DNA of 64,000 bases, from assembly GCA_004380135.1 (NCBI GenBank), contig QXCR01000063.1, positions 95,812 through 159,811 on the forward strand, read 5' to 3'. The position numbers were made by a program, and so were the translations under genes. A model generated the notes under the pieces. The model ran no database searches. It was not told the origin of the DNA and saw nothing but the letters and a program-made list of their open reading frames with translations. Numbering within the stretch: position 1 is the first letter of the stretch; each line of letters opens with the position of its first letter. Below are positions 33,122 to 43,576 of this stretch, piece by piece. The stretch is from Stemphylium vesicarium (taxonomy: Eukaryota > Ascomycota > Dothideomycetes > Pleosporales > Pleosporaceae).

Positions 33122-33750
33122 TGGTCAAGAAACAGAAAAAATCAGGGGTCCTTGAATCTTTTTCGCGTTTCTTGACTTGCTTTATGCGCACGATTACTTT
33201 TCTGGTCCTTTTTTCTTCTTCAACATTCATTGCGCTGGAGGCGGGCTTTTTTCTGTTTCGGGCGCCCTTGTTCTGCATGGTTTTGGGGGCGTTTCAGGGG
33301 AAACATTTCCTTGCTTTCTTTTCCTGTTTCGGTCGAGAGCCAACATGTTATTACGATTGATTTGTTTATGTATGGTGTGTCGGTTGGGTGAAAGGGGATG
33401 CGGGGAAGAGGGAGAAGTCATTTGGCATGTGATATAGTGGATACAGTAAAGAGCAAAGAACACACGGTCAAGAGAGAGAGTACCTAATGTATTGTATCAG
33501 AACGATCAAAATGGCATTTAGACTATGTTGGGTATCATTGTGGCTTCATTGGTATGTATGTGACTGCGATAAAGCCATGAAGACAGGGTATTACATGCTA
33601 GGTGAAAACAGCCTCGCGCCGTAGAGATGCAGAAATGCAGAAACGCAGAGATGTAGAGCGAGGTGCACATCATCAGACGTCTTTTCTTTCCATCGCGCAA
33701 ATTTATAATCGTCACATCCCCCAGCCTACCATCAACCCCCACCCCCTACC
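33122..33750. other. Convergent spacer
   Basis: 3' ends of the Dma1-type and bestrophin-like genes; T-rich and then AC-rich. No gene is seen. Confidence 0.5.
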
Positions 33751-34980
33751 TCAACACTCAAACATGCCACCCATAGCCCTCCCCTCATGACTCGCCTTCC
33801 ACTCCTCCAGCAGGACCATAACCTCCTGTCTCGTATCCTCAATAATGCCATCCATTTTAATATCATTCTTATCATACCCAAACGGGTCCTCAAGCTGCAC
33901 GCCAATGCCTTCAATGCCATACAGCGTAAACGCGATAATAGCAACAACAAGCACACTCCACCACTTGTAATCGTCAACAATGGCAAAAGGCAGCACGCAC
34001 GCATACAGCGCAAGGACCTGCTTCTGGTGTATGAGATGCGCGACGGGGATAGGGGTGCTGTGGATGGTTTCCATGCGGCCATAGGCATCGACGAGCGAGT
34101 TAAGTTGAACTGTCATTTGTGAGGAGAGCGGGGCGTGGAACCAGCCGCGGTCGTGGCCGCGGCGGATGTAGCCTTCGACGAGGATGGTGAGTTGCAGCGG
34201 CAGACCGAGGCCTTGGTCTTCGTAGCCCATTAGGCCTTCGGGGAGGAGAGAGACGTATTCGTCTTTCTTGGTGGGCGTCGTGCCGTCGCCGTTTTCCAGC
34301 GTGGCTGTCGATTGGCTGAGGAGAGGCGTTGTCGCTGTGCTGTGGGCTGTTGTGGACGGGAACGAGGCGCTGAAACTCGCGGTTCGGTCGATGTAGCTCG
34401 GTCGGCGCGAGACGGGGCGTGAGCGCTGGGGATACACGCTGGGCTGGGGTGGCAGGGATGCGAGACTCGCGGGGGGAATGTTGAACTCGGCGCGTAAGTT
34501 GTGTTTTATCGAGTACAGAACTGCGACGAGGACGCGGACGATGCGCTCCGTGTCTCGCTTTTGCTCTTCGGTTGCGTGCCCGTCTTTGTCTCGCGAGTTC
34601 ACGAGACATATCCGCGCCAGGTTGCGTACGCTGGTGCCAATGGTGGTTAGGCAGTTTCGCCCCGTCCAGAACCGGTCGTAGCCTGTGCTGTTGCGGAAGA
34701 CGAGCATTAGGCCTACTACGATGGAGAGGGAGGGGATGATGGTCGCAGGGATGCTGATTGAGTCTACATAGCGCGTGTCGATGTAGACGATTAGGACGGT
34801 GAAGAGGGAGTGCAGGAGTACAGGGAGCAGAATGATATCGTGTACTGCGCCTTTGGAGAACCGGAGTACGAGTGGTATGCGTCTGGGCTTGCGGCGGAAG
34901 GCGTGAGCGAGGGGATACGTTGGGCGCCGCGTAGGGAGGGTGGGCGTCGACATTGTTGGTGTTGGGTAGCTGGAGAGCAT
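33751..34980 (-). CDS. Bestrophin/UPF0187 family anion-channel-like membrane protein
   Basis: A single exon encodes 409 aa. The bestrophin-like family forms pentameric anion channels in eukaryotes and bacteria; fungal members are little studied. Visible hallmarks are an N-terminal helix pair (DIILLPVLLHSLFTVLIVYI; TIIPSLSIVVGLMLVFRNST), then YDRFWTGRNCLTTIG, RNLARICL, a long hydrophilic loop of about 80 residues rich in Ser/Thr/Pro, SLVDAYGRMETIHSTPIPVA, and DDYKWWSVLVVAIIAFTLYG followed by EDPFGYDKNDI. The last is the acidic Ca2+-clasp-like segment of the family. Met10 (MSTPTL) is an alternative start. It is divergent from the PEX11-like gene with 569 bp between. Confidence 0.88.
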   Translation of the reverse strand: MLSSYPTPTMSTPTLPTRRPTYPLAHAFRRKPRRIPLVLRFSKGAVHDIILLPVLLHSLFTVLIVYIDTRYVDSISIPATIIPSLSIVVGLMLVFRNSTGYDRFWTGRNCLTTIGTSVRNLARICLVNSRDKDGHATEEQKRDTERIVRVLVAVLYSIKHNLRAEFNIPPASLASLPPQPSVYPQRSRPVSRRPSYIDRTASFSASFPSTTAHSTATTPLLSQSTATLENGDGTTPTKKDEYVSLLPEGLMGYEDQGLGLPLQLTILVEGYIRRGHDRGWFHAPLSSQMTVQLNSLVDAYGRMETIHSTPIPVAHLIHQKQVLALYACVLPFAIVDDYKWWSVLVVAIIAFTLYGIEGIGVQLEDPFGYDKNDIKMDGIIEDTRQEVMVLLEEWKASHEGRAMGGMFEC

Positions 34981-35549
34981 GTAGTGAAAGCAATGGACTG
35001 TTATGTTTCCAGCAAGAAAACCCCGATCCTATGCAAGGAAAAGATCCTGCTTTCGTGTTTCCCCGCAACGGCTTCCAACAGCCGTGGAAGTGTGGTGGTG
35101 AGTGGTGGGGAAGATATGGGGGAGACGTTCAATTGACAAGGATGGCAATCCGGGGTCCGAGTTATAAAGCTTGTTCAACGGATTGTTGATGTCATTTGGC
35201 TTCGCTGTGTAGTAAAGTAACCGCTATATAGACAATTTTTCTTTTGTCCCAAACTCCCCTCCGCCAGCCAGCCAGCTAGCCTCACTTATTCGAAACGCGC
35301 GTGAGAGAGAAGCGCCGAAGTAAGAGCACCCAATGTGTTGCGGTGACGGTCCAGGGTCTCGAATCACATGGGAAAAGCTCCCGACGATAACGTGGGATGC
35401 CACGTGCGGGCCGCCGATGACGCGCGATAGCAGATTCCCGAGCAAGCCTCGGTCAGACGCGCATGCAACATATTTTTCTTCTTTTCTGTGATACATCTGC
35501 AAACACCATGAAGCGTCGATAGCCCTAACCCTACCACGTTACAACAGCC
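34981..35549. other. Divergent promoter region
   Basis: Between the bestrophin-like and PEX11-like genes; no coding content. The element CCCTAACCCTACC just before 35549 is a short TTAGGG-like run. Confidence 0.5.
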
Positions 35550-36575
35550 ATGGAAGAGTCCCATCCTGCAACGACGACCATCCCTTCCGATACCGCTGAA
35601 ATGCCATCTCCACAGCCCGATGCGACACCAAAACCCCCCGCGCCGCGCCAATCGTTGATGCAGAGACTGCGGTTTCTGCTCCTGAGGTACCTAGCTAGAG
35701 CCGCCGGCACGACAGACCGTACACTCGTCCGCCTCGCAAAGCTGCTATCCACACCAGGCGGCACTGATGTCCTCCTCTGCACGACTTCCTACACCCTAAC
35801 CCTCCTCCACGCGATCCTCTCTCGCCTTCTCGAACGAAGACTAGCAGACATGGCGACGGACATAGCAGAGAAGGCAGATGGCATACTATTCCCCGGCGAA
35901 ACGCTCATAGCAACCTTACCCGTCTCCGCCAGCACAAAGCTCATGGCGCAGACAGTCGGAAGCTCCAAAGCAGTCGCAGACATAATATCTGATTTCCGAA
36001 TCTTCGTGCGGTTGTGGGGTGTGCTGGGTTTGTATACCTGGGCGCGATCTACATACTACGACAGATTACCAGCGGACGCTGGACGGAAAGGCAAAATACT
36101 GCAAGGGTTGACGTGGGCAGGCATCGCGTCTTGCGTGGGCTTCCAGGTTTTAGAGAACGGCGCATATCTGAGTTCAAAGGGGGCGTTGACAACGGCGAGC
36201 TGGACTGGCGATGCGGGCAAGGCACGCGAAAACCAATGGTGGCTCTGGAGTTCGAGGTTCTGGGCCGCGTACGTGGGTATTGAACTTGTGAGACTCGGTG
36301 TTTTGCACTACTATCATATTCCGTCGTCATCTTCTGCGGCGTCGGCCGAGGGAGACGGTGAGAAGGAGGATAAGATCAGAGCGCAAGAGAGGACCAAGGC
36401 GGAAAAGGCGGAGAGCTGGCTTTGGTGGAAGGACCTCGCTTCTAACGTTGCATATGCGCCTATGACGGTGCACTGGTCGCTGGAGCAGGGCTTACTCAGC
36501 GACTTGGGTGTGGGCGCTTGTGGTATGGTTGCTGGCGGAGCTTTGCTCGCTGATGCTTGGGCGAGGACCGCGTAG
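35550..36575 (+). CDS. Peroxin-11 family protein (PEX11C-like)
   Basis: A single exon encodes 341 aa from MEESHPATTTIPSDTAEMPS. After a Pro-rich leader, the amphipathic stretch TDRTLVRLAKLLSTPGGTDV and SYTLTLLHAILSRLLERRLA resembles the Pex11 N-terminal region that bends peroxisomal membranes. IISDFRIFVRLWGVLGLYTW is the strongly conserved middle motif, and WLWSSRFWAAYVGIELVRLG with a C-terminal hydrophobic hairpin (LGVGACGMVAGGALLADAW) completes the layout. A charged linker (EGDGEKEDKIRAQERTKAEK) separates the two halves. Pex11 proteins promote peroxisome elongation and division. The subtype is from memory of fungal Pex11C proteins and is less certain than the family. Confidence 0.7.
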   Translation: MEESHPATTTIPSDTAEMPSPQPDATPKPPAPRQSLMQRLRFLLLRYLARAAGTTDRTLVRLAKLLSTPGGTDVLLCTTSYTLTLLHAILSRLLERRLADMATDIAEKADGILFPGETLIATLPVSASTKLMAQTVGSSKAVADIISDFRIFVRLWGVLGLYTWARSTYYDRLPADAGRKGKILQGLTWAGIASCVGFQVLENGAYLSSKGALTTASWTGDAGKARENQWWLWSSRFWAAYVGIELVRLGVLHYYHIPSSSSAASAEGDGEKEDKIRAQERTKAEKAESWLWWKDLASNVAYAPMTVHWSLEQGLLSDLGVGACGMVAGGALLADAWARTA

Positions 36576-37321
36576 TCCACATATGGCAGGCCAGCGGAAA
36601 AGACCACATCCCATTATTCAGTACAGGGTCATTGCTGCTGCGAGATAATGGGGAGAGCCACGTTTCTGCTCCGTTGGAATCGCAGCGTGCAGGACGCATA
36701 GAAGGAGAATTCGGTCATATACCCTTTTTTTTGAATCGAAATTTCCACACGTAGACGTCCGGTCGCTCCCTGAGACTTTCAAAGCAAACTACGGTTCGTC
36801 GTCGTAGCAGCCGTAATGTCTGACGAGAGAGTCATCCTGTTACGAGTCCGGGTATACAAAGTCTCAATAAGTCTTTTCGTGTCAACATACCTTTTCCCCT
36901 ACCAACCCACCAGCACTCCATCCGCGCTTCCGGCACGCAAAAAAACTAAAGGCCCAACAAGTAAACTAAACAGATAAGCATAACATCCTCCTTCAAGCAG
37001 GTAGTTAATCCACCCCATCCATACCCCATCACTATCACTAGCACCCCCGACATCGCATTCGCCTACCTATCCACCCCTTAATGTTCCACGTGCTAGGTAA
37101 ACAGCAACAAAACCACAACCAGAAGCCAACCAAGCCCATCCCTGGCGCATCCATCTATCCCATCCGCCAATCTCTCCTGCCCTTCCCCCACCATCCAGCA
37201 GATCAGGAAGGTCGTAACACGCACATCCGCGCTTCGCCCCGAAGCCAGTCAGCAGCAAAGACGCGCCGGCAATCTCCCGGCCCTAGCAGCAAAGCAAGAT
37301 GTCCACGTTCCTTATCGCGGC

Positions 37322-37420
37322 GCACCAGATATGCTCGTGGTAGAGCACATGTGCGCTTACGATAGGCTGCGCGAGGGACCAGGGATCGGCGGGGACCAGG
37401 GTTCAAATCTCGGCAGCTAG
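37322..37420 (+). tRNA. tRNA-like relic, possible Arg(ACG)
   Basis: A D-arm-like hairpin GCTCGTGGTAGAGC (37333-37346) and a box-B-like GGTTCAAATCT (37400-37410) lie about 65 nt apart. Between them, TGCGC ... GCGCG can form an anticodon stem with a 12-nt loop starting TTACGA, which would place ACG at 37359-37361. The T stem has one mismatch, the acceptor ends do not pair well, and GGACCAGGG is repeated twice before the T loop. It is more likely a decayed or partly duplicated tRNA than a working gene. Confidence 0.3.
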
Positions 37421-37573
37421 GTCCCGATGGGGAAGGTGGAGTCTGGGTATTGTGGGTAGTGTAAGACGGCGGTGCGGTCAAAGATGGGTTGGTTCGATGG
37501 TGATGACACGGGTTGGCTGAGTTGGAATGGGTGATCGTCGACGGCGCTTCCGGAGATTAGGGAGGGAAGGGTT

Positions 37574-37601
37574 GGAGGAGGAGGAGGAGGAGGAGGAGGA
37601 G
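37574..37601 (+). repeat. (GGA)n microsatellite
   Basis: About nine GGA units in a row. Confidence 0.85.
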
Positions 37602-38228
37602 TCGAGATTTGAGCGAATGGGTGGGTGGGACGTGAGAGGCGTGCGGCGGGTTGGGAGATGTAGCTATTGACCGGGTATAAGCATCTCCTGCGAAGGTATA
37701 GAGGGGAGTTACCACGCTGCTCGAGGCTATTTTATGATAGGCCCGTTTATGCGTTGAGTCCCCGGTCAGGTACCTAGGTAAGCAAGCCTCCGAGTGCCGT
37801 TTCTCCCGCCATGCCCTGCCCATCTGACCCAGGTACGTTTCGCGGAGCGAAATTCATTGTTTCCTTCTACAAACGTCCTAGTATCCCCGGTTTGTTAACG
37901 GACGGCTCCCCCGGAGTTTAATTTACTTGGAGTAACGATCTTCCGGTTTAGGACTGACATGGCAAGGTATGGCTTTCGGAGACGACCGCTAGGAACCCGC
38001 GTTGCTTCTCTAGTCCGACTACTCTTACTACTTGGCTTGCGAGCGGCTCGGCGGGGAAAACGATGGACAAGGGAAAGAAGGAAGAAAGAAAGTATAAAGA
38101 CTACCGATCTCGTGGCTCGAGGTTGGAAAGACAGGTCCTTCAAGTTCCCATCGATCCCTCGTTACAAATATCCCCTTCCAGACCAAACAAGACACTCGCT
38201 CGTCTTCTCTCTCCCTTAAACCGCAACA

Positions 38229-38719
38229 ATGAAGTTCTTCACCAACATCCTCCTCTTCGCCGCGCCCCTCGCTCTCGCTCTCCCCACCTCAGTCAGCACC
38301 TCAGCACCCGTCGAGGACGCCGCGCTCGACGCCAGACAATCCTGCTACGTCCGATGTGGCTCCACTTGCTACACATCCGCCCAGGTCACAGCGGCCCGCA
38401 ACTCAGGCTACAACTACTACCGTCAGGGCAGCCAGGCTGGCAGCTCCACGTACCCGCATACGTACAACAACTATGAGGGCTTTGACTTTCTTGTTTCCGG
38501 TCCTTACCAGGAGTTCCCGCTGAGAACTTCGGGGGCTTACACTGGTGGTACGTTGGATTTTTCTCGTGAAGTAATAATGTGGGGAATGGCTTACTAATCA
38601 GTGTTGTAGGTTCGCCTGGTGCTGATCGTGTTATCTTTAACACTAATGGGCAGCGTGCGGGTGAGATTACACATACCGGTGCTAGCGGTAACAACTTTGT
38701 TGCTTGCTCCGGATGGTAA
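38229..38719 (+). CDS. Secreted guanyl-specific ribonuclease, T1/F1/N1 family
   Basis: Two exons (38229-38547, 38610-38719) give 142 aa. A signal peptide (MKFFTNILLFAAPLALALPT) and a short acidic propeptide ending near DAR36 precede a mature chain of about 106 residues, the usual size of T1-type RNases, which cut RNA 3' of guanosine. All catalytic positions are present: H77 in YPHTYNNYEGF, E95 in YQEFPL, R113 in GADRVIF and H128 in EITHTGASGNNF. Cysteines at 39, 43, 47 and 139 allow the two disulfides. The 62-nt intron splits a Gly codon before SPGADR. Roles in the family range from nutrient RNA digestion to action on host or competitor RNA; which applies here is not visible. A TATAAA lies about 140 bp upstream. 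Confidence 0.94.
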
Positions 38720-39287
38720 ACTTGATGTTTGATCGTTTGGAGGTCATGAGAGAAATGTGTCAGATGATTTATGGTTTTGTCACTACTGAGTCAATGGTGA
38801 TTTGTCGAGATTGGGGTTTGGGCGAACCGTAACGAGGGATCGCTACTGGTTTTGAGTAGCCAACTTTTTCTATTGTAGATATTTAGCGATGAATGATGAA
38901 AATGTATATATGAATTGATGTTTGCCAGCTTGTGTCGCGCTACTCTTGAACGACCGCTTCATGGTGTGTTCTGCTGGGTGTCGCAATTCACAGGCGACTG
39001 TACGTAGGAGTCGCGTTGTTGATGAAGAAGCCTACCGTTGACCTTGTGGAGTAAACACTTTTCATTTTTTTCTTGATACTAATGTAACGACTGTAGATTT
39101 TGCTTCCTAGAAGCCCATCCCGTTTACCCTCCCCAATAATCGAAGACCGTGAAAGTGAAGAGCCGACACCGTGTGCAGTCTCCATCCATCAATTCCATAT
39201 ACATAACCGCACGTCCAAACCAACAATGTTCCGATGACCACTTCCGCCACTGCCGTGTATTTGCCGTCGTGTATCGAAATCCACATT
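38720..39287. other. Convergent spacer
   Basis: 3' flanks of the ribonuclease and cysteine-rich protein genes; no coding content. Confidence 0.5.
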
Positions 39288-39614
39288 TTAGTACTTCCAG
39301 CACTTCATGGACTTGAAACCGCCACCATCCCAGTTGGAAGCACAGTTGTTGTGACCGAATTCGGCTGTCCACTGGCCACCTCCGCAGTTGTCTCCACTGT
39401 AGAAGTTGCAGAGACATCCACTTGAGCCTTCGCACGATGCAATGTTTGCGCTCTTGTCCCCGTTCCAGTTGTAACCGTAGCAGGATCCGTCTGTTGAGGG
39501 GTGCAGTTCAAGAATGTAGTCGGTGCAGCCGCCGTCGCTGTAGTATTGCACTTTGATGGCCGAGGATAGGGTGGCAAGGGTCGCTAGGAGAGAGAGGGTG
39601 GTGGGGAGATGCAT
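39288..39614 (-). CDS. Small secreted cysteine-rich protein, effector candidate
   Basis: A single exon encodes 108 aa. A clear signal peptide (MHLPTTLSLLATLATLSSA) is followed by an 89-residue mature chain with eight cysteines, enough for four disulfides, and many Gly, Asn and Trp residues (CNFYSGDNCGGGQW; then CASNWDGGGFKSMKCWKY at the end). Size, export signal and cysteine content fit fungal effector or antimicrobial-type proteins, but I recognise no named family. The gene is convergent with the secreted RNase gene 570 bp away. The region upstream (39,615-39,700) has a TATA-like TATATACC near 39,702. Confidence 0.8.
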   Translation of the reverse strand: MHLPTTLSLLATLATLSSAIKVQYYSDGGCTDYILELHPSTDGSCYGYNWNGDKSANIASCEGSSGCLCNFYSGDNCGGGQWTAEFGHNNCASNWDGGGFKSMKCWKY

Positions 39615-40814
39615 TTTTTGAAAGGATTGACGTGAATGGACTCTGGGGTGGATGAATTTTGATGGTGAGTTGATGTTGATGTCGCTGCAGTAGAGATGAG
39701 CTTATATACCTTTTAGAGGTACTCCAAACGAACTAGTGCTGTCGAAGACATGAGAATGCAGAAGGTGAAAGCTGGGCTTGTGTAACAGTTGACCTTACCT
39801 GGAAAGTTACTCTTTCCAGAGCCCATGTTTAGTGCCGTGCCTTTGTTCAACTTGCTCGGTCATTCATCGTACGACATTGATTCGGTCGACCGCTACTGAT
39901 TGACTCTGAGACTGCGGAATTGGGAAAGAGGGACTGCAGCTACAGAACCATCGTTGACCAGTGTTTGACAAGACAGTCAGCACTTGGTGCCACAATGTTC
40001 GGTTGTCAGCCACTTTAGGCTGTGTCTGCGTGCGAGGCTTGCGAGTAATGAGATGAACATCGTCGTAAGTTTCCTATGTGCCTCCTAGTTGATCGATATC
40101 CGGAAACCGAACGGTCGACTCTACCGGTGAGGAAGGTCTCCGGATTTGACATTTCCTTTACACGTTCTTGCGGTGTGCTGATGCTGGAGAAAACCAAGAC
40201 GCGCTGGCATCAGGTGACAATAGTGTGGCATTCCAAGTGAGAAATTCCCTAGACGACCATGAACTGCGAGTTCGATTTTGCACCAAAATTTGGACGTGCA
40301 TCGCTCGCAGGCATATTCAGTTCTGTACCGAATACGATCGTGTGGAGATGACTCTGAAAAGCACTAGTAATGCAGTTGGGCTATCTCCTCGTGCGGTCAA
40401 TCCAATATAATCTACATCCGCGAGCGATTACAAGGTTTCAAGTTGGCTGATGCATTCCATTATCTTGGGTGAGGACGAGTGGAAGAAGGCAGCTGCGCGA
40501 GCCAAGCTAGCACACGTGCGATGACTAAGGACATGGTCCAAGCTCAACCTTCAACTTTCTGTAGACTCCGATATTGGCACGCGCAGCGGTCTGCACCTTG
40601 GATACCCACATCTGCGACGTGCGGTGCCCACGACCATAAGATCGAATACATCAGCTACAACGACGTCGAAAAATCTCGAACTTTTACGACATCCCCCATT
40701 CGACCGCCGGGCTCACCACTTTTCGCAAGCGTCACCGAGCCTCCTCACGGTTTCTTACACGCGCACAGCTAGCCGCAAAACCTACCACTCAAATCCGAAG
40801 CGCACACTTTAAAC
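39615..40814. other. Divergent spacer, no gene seen
   Basis: 1.2 kb between the cysteine-rich protein start and SmD3; short frames only. Confidence 0.45.
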
Positions 40815-41321
40815 ATGACGAGCACCATCGGTATACCTATCAAGCTCCTCAATGAGGCAGCAGTATGTTTACCGCTCTCTACGCTCTGCCTGGCTTCGCG
40901 CTGACATGCAACAGGGCCACATTGTTACCCTCGAAATCACATCTGGCGAGGTGTACCGCGGCAAGCTGATTGAAGGTGCGCTCGGAGTTCTACCAAGAAA
41001 TTTCGACCGCCTGCTAACAGAGTGTAGCTGAGGACAACATGAACGTACAACTCAAGGACATTACTGTAACCGCCCGCGACGGTCGCGTCTCGCATCTCGA
41101 GCAAGTATACATTCGGGGAAGCCATGTGCGATACTTTATCGTACCTGACATGTTGAGGTAGGGTCCCATGTCTCGAGATTAAAAGGTTATCGCTAACAAT
41201 GGCCAGGAATGCGCCCATGTTCCGATCGAGAGGTACGAGGGGTCGCGGTGTTGGTCTTGCGCGTGGTAGGGCCACAGTCAACAGGGCGAGGGCTAGCACT
41301 CGCGGTGGTGGTGGCCGTTGA
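40815..41321 (+). CDS. SMD3: Small nuclear ribonucleoprotein Sm D3
   Basis: Four exons (40815-40862, 40915-40975, 41028-41157, 41207-41321) give 117 aa. SmD3 is one of seven Sm proteins that form the ring on U1, U2, U4 and U5 snRNAs. The Sm fold is complete: IPIKLLNEAAGHIVTLEITS, then GEVYRGKLIEAEDNMNVQLK with the RNA-contacting DNMN, and HLEQVYIRGSHVRYFIVPDM as Sm2. The C-terminal tail is RG-rich (RSRGTRGRGVGLARGRA ... RGGGGR), a target of arginine methylation in this family. All three introns are 49-52 nt. Three introns within 350 coding bases fit the intron-rich style of conserved spliceosomal genes. Confidence 0.96.
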
Positions 41322-41720
41322 AGCATGTGAGGCATCTGGGTGAAGACACAACCTGAACAGAAGAAGAGGGCAAACTCTCCGAAGCGCAGCGGCTGCTGGA
41401 ATGCGCTCTACGCAATGTGCGCGAGGCAGGGAACAAATGGCCAGGTATGAGACCAGATCATTTTTGCTGGACATACGCTGAAAATCGAGATAGCAAATTT
41501 GATGATACCTAGGGATGCGAATGGAACTTGATTTGAACAAGACTGCGAACTTTATGGCGTGACATGTGATGGGCCGAAAGTATACTTTTACCATCCTCAG
41601 GGTACGATCTGGGTTCCATCGCGGATCTCTGGCTATCGCAGGCTGCTACCCCACAATGAAAGGCCAAGGCGTCACCCCCGAGAACTCCGCAACTCGGCAC
41701 TTTTTCCACCACAACACAAC
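41322..41720. other. Spacer between SmD3 and the Irc6-like gene
   Basis: No separate gene. A frame open upstream of 41721 is in the wrong phase relative to the conserved N-terminus. Confidence 0.5.
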
Positions 41721-42621
41721 ATGGACAACTTGGAGATTAAAAACCCACGACGCATTCTCGCCGTCGGCGCGCCAGGCGCCGGCGTATTACCGCTTCTCAA
41801 AGGCATGCGCCATGGCTGTTGCTTTTGCATCCTGTGTTAATTGCCCTCCAGAACTTACAGGGTCCGCCCCAGAGCCCACGTCCAACACTACCGCCGGCCT
41901 CACGCACGAATGGCGCCTTGAAACCAAATACTATACCGCTACCTTGCCTATATGGATCGATGAGCTCCCCAATGTTTCCGAATGGCGAACCGAGTTTACC
42001 AAGCCTGAAGCCCGCGAGGTCGTTACAGCGCTTGGTGCGTGGGTATACTGCTTCAAGAGGCCGGTCGAGCAAAAGGATCTCGACACGATCAAGGAGACTA
42101 TGCAAGCGATTTCTGATGTAATTGAACGCGCATGTGGCTACGGTGGCGATATCGCTTGTCTGGCAGTCGCGATGCCGCAGTCTACCACCCCCTACCTAGA
42201 CAAGAGCAACGAGGAGTGGGAAGAGCTGGCTATGGACTATGGCTTTGAATACATTGATTCGGAAAAGGCGGGCAAGAACGAGTTTGGCGAGGCGACCGGC
42301 ATCCAACGAGTGAGGGAAGCACTTGAGGCTGCCGAGTGGGAGAGCAGCGCAGGCTTGGACTTTGGAGAGGACGAGGATGGGTTTGAGAACAGCTTTGCGG
42401 CAGAAGAGGCAGAAATGAACATGGAGCTATTCGGCATGAAAGATGCGCTCGCTGGATACGATGGCGATGAAGAGAGAGAGACTGAAGAGAAAGATGTTGA
42501 GGATCTCGAAGTCATGATGCGAAAGATGGCCGCTATCAAAGAGATGGGAGAGGGCATGGGGGAAGCGGAGCGAAAGCGCTTTGCCGCCAAAGCAGTCAAC
42601 GACCTGCTCAGAGACCTCTAA
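41721..42621 (+). CDS. IRC6: Irc6/AAGAB (adaptin-binding p34)-like protein
   Basis: Two exons (41721-41802, 41852-42621) give 283 aa. The family has a GTPase-like N-terminal fold and assists assembly of clathrin adaptor complexes. The N-terminus MDNLEIKNPRRILAVGAPGA followed by LPLLK joins ELTGSAPEPTSNTTAGLTHE across a 49-nt intron with a GC donor (AAAG|GCATGC ... CTCCAG). No GT donor gives a workable join. Then TATLPIWIDELP and GAWVYCFKRP match the G-domain-like half. The acidic C-terminus ends in the helix EAERKRFAAKAVNDLLRDL, typical of the p34 C-terminal domain. The alternative without an intron would replace the conserved N-terminus with unrelated sequence. The stop is only 69 nt from that of the convergent methyltransferase gene. 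Confidence 0.85.
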
Positions 42622-42690
42622 ACACCTATACCCCTGTTTCATTACACAAAGCAGCAAAAAATTAGCTAGCCCCTTTCTCTCTTTCACCCT

Positions 42691-43576
42691 TCAACTCTTA
42701 ACACCAAAGCAAATCAAAAACGGAAAATCCATCTCCCTCGTGGGCTTCCCATTTTCCGCCTCAACCTCCTTTCTCAGCACAAATGCCTCCTCAACCCTAA
42801 CCTCATTAAACCCCGTCCCCAACAGCAACTCCTCCATCTCCGCCCTCTTAATCCCATGCCTCTCCACCCCTTCCCTTTTACTAACCGGATGAAACGGCAC
42901 AGCCTCCAGCCCAAAATCTTCATAATCCGTCAGCGCGACAGCGCCCCCGTGCTTCAAACACTTCATCATCGTCTGCAAGATGTCGGGCATCGACGCTATA
43001 TGATGCAGCGTCAGATGCGACACGATGAGATCGAAGCGGTACGCGTAGGGTGGTGACGAGGGCTCGCCTCGCTGCGTCGCTAGTAGCGCGGCGGCGCTTT
43101 GCACCTCGTGCGCGTCTGGGTGCGTGAGTAGGTGGTTTACAGCGCAGAGGTTGGGGTGGTCTGTGGGGAGGTCGGCGAGCTTGGTGTTGAAGGCGGATAT
43201 CATGCCCGAGGCTGTGTCTACGCCTACGAGACTGCGGACTTGGGGGGCGAGCATGAAGGACATTAGACCTGTTCCGCAGCCGATTTCCAGGACGTCGATT
43301 TCTGTTGTTGGTGTGCTTTAGTTAGGGTCTTGTCTTTGCGGTTTGGGAATGCGATTACGGTTGCGATTGTTGTGCGTTTGGGGGCATGCTGCAAATCTTG
43401 AATCAATGAAAAGCTGGTACATGTATACCTTTATTGCGTCCATCTTGAAATTCGGGCAAATATCGTTTAATTGCCTCGACGGCTTTTGTAGTCGATTCCA
43501 CGTGCTTTTGGTTGGAATCCCATTCTAGCGCTTCGGCGCTGAAGCGCGCGTTGTTGATTTCTTGGCTCGTGGTCAT
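42691..43576 (-). CDS. SAM-dependent methyltransferase, class I
   Basis: Two exons (43576-43429, 43301-42691) give 252 aa. The SAM-binding motif EIDVLEIGCGTGLMSFML lies at residues 50-67, directly after the 127-nt intron. Further class I landmarks are SLVGVDTASGMI (acidic residue for ribose), FDLIVSHLTLHHI and HGGAVALTDYED. The N-terminal 49 residues (FSAEALEWDSNQKHVESTTK) resemble the helical cap of UbiE-like small-molecule methyltransferases. The substrate cannot be inferred. The intron end fits CTAAC...AACAG. Confidence 0.9.

Larger units (their letters stand above)
36576..38228. other. Intergenic region with GGA microsatellite and tRNA-like sequence
   Basis: No protein gene is seen. Contains the tRNA-like relic at 37322-37420 and a (GGA)n microsatellite at about 37574-37601. 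The last 150 bp form the ribonuclease promoter, with a TATAAA at about 38091. Confidence 0.5.

Noticed and set aside
34100..35068. 322-codon minus-strand frame
   Set aside because: An Arg/His/Pro-rich shadow of the bestrophin-like gene in another frame.
35530..35549. CCCTAACCC resembling telomere repeat
   Set aside because: Only about one and a half units, in a promoter; not evidence of a telomere.
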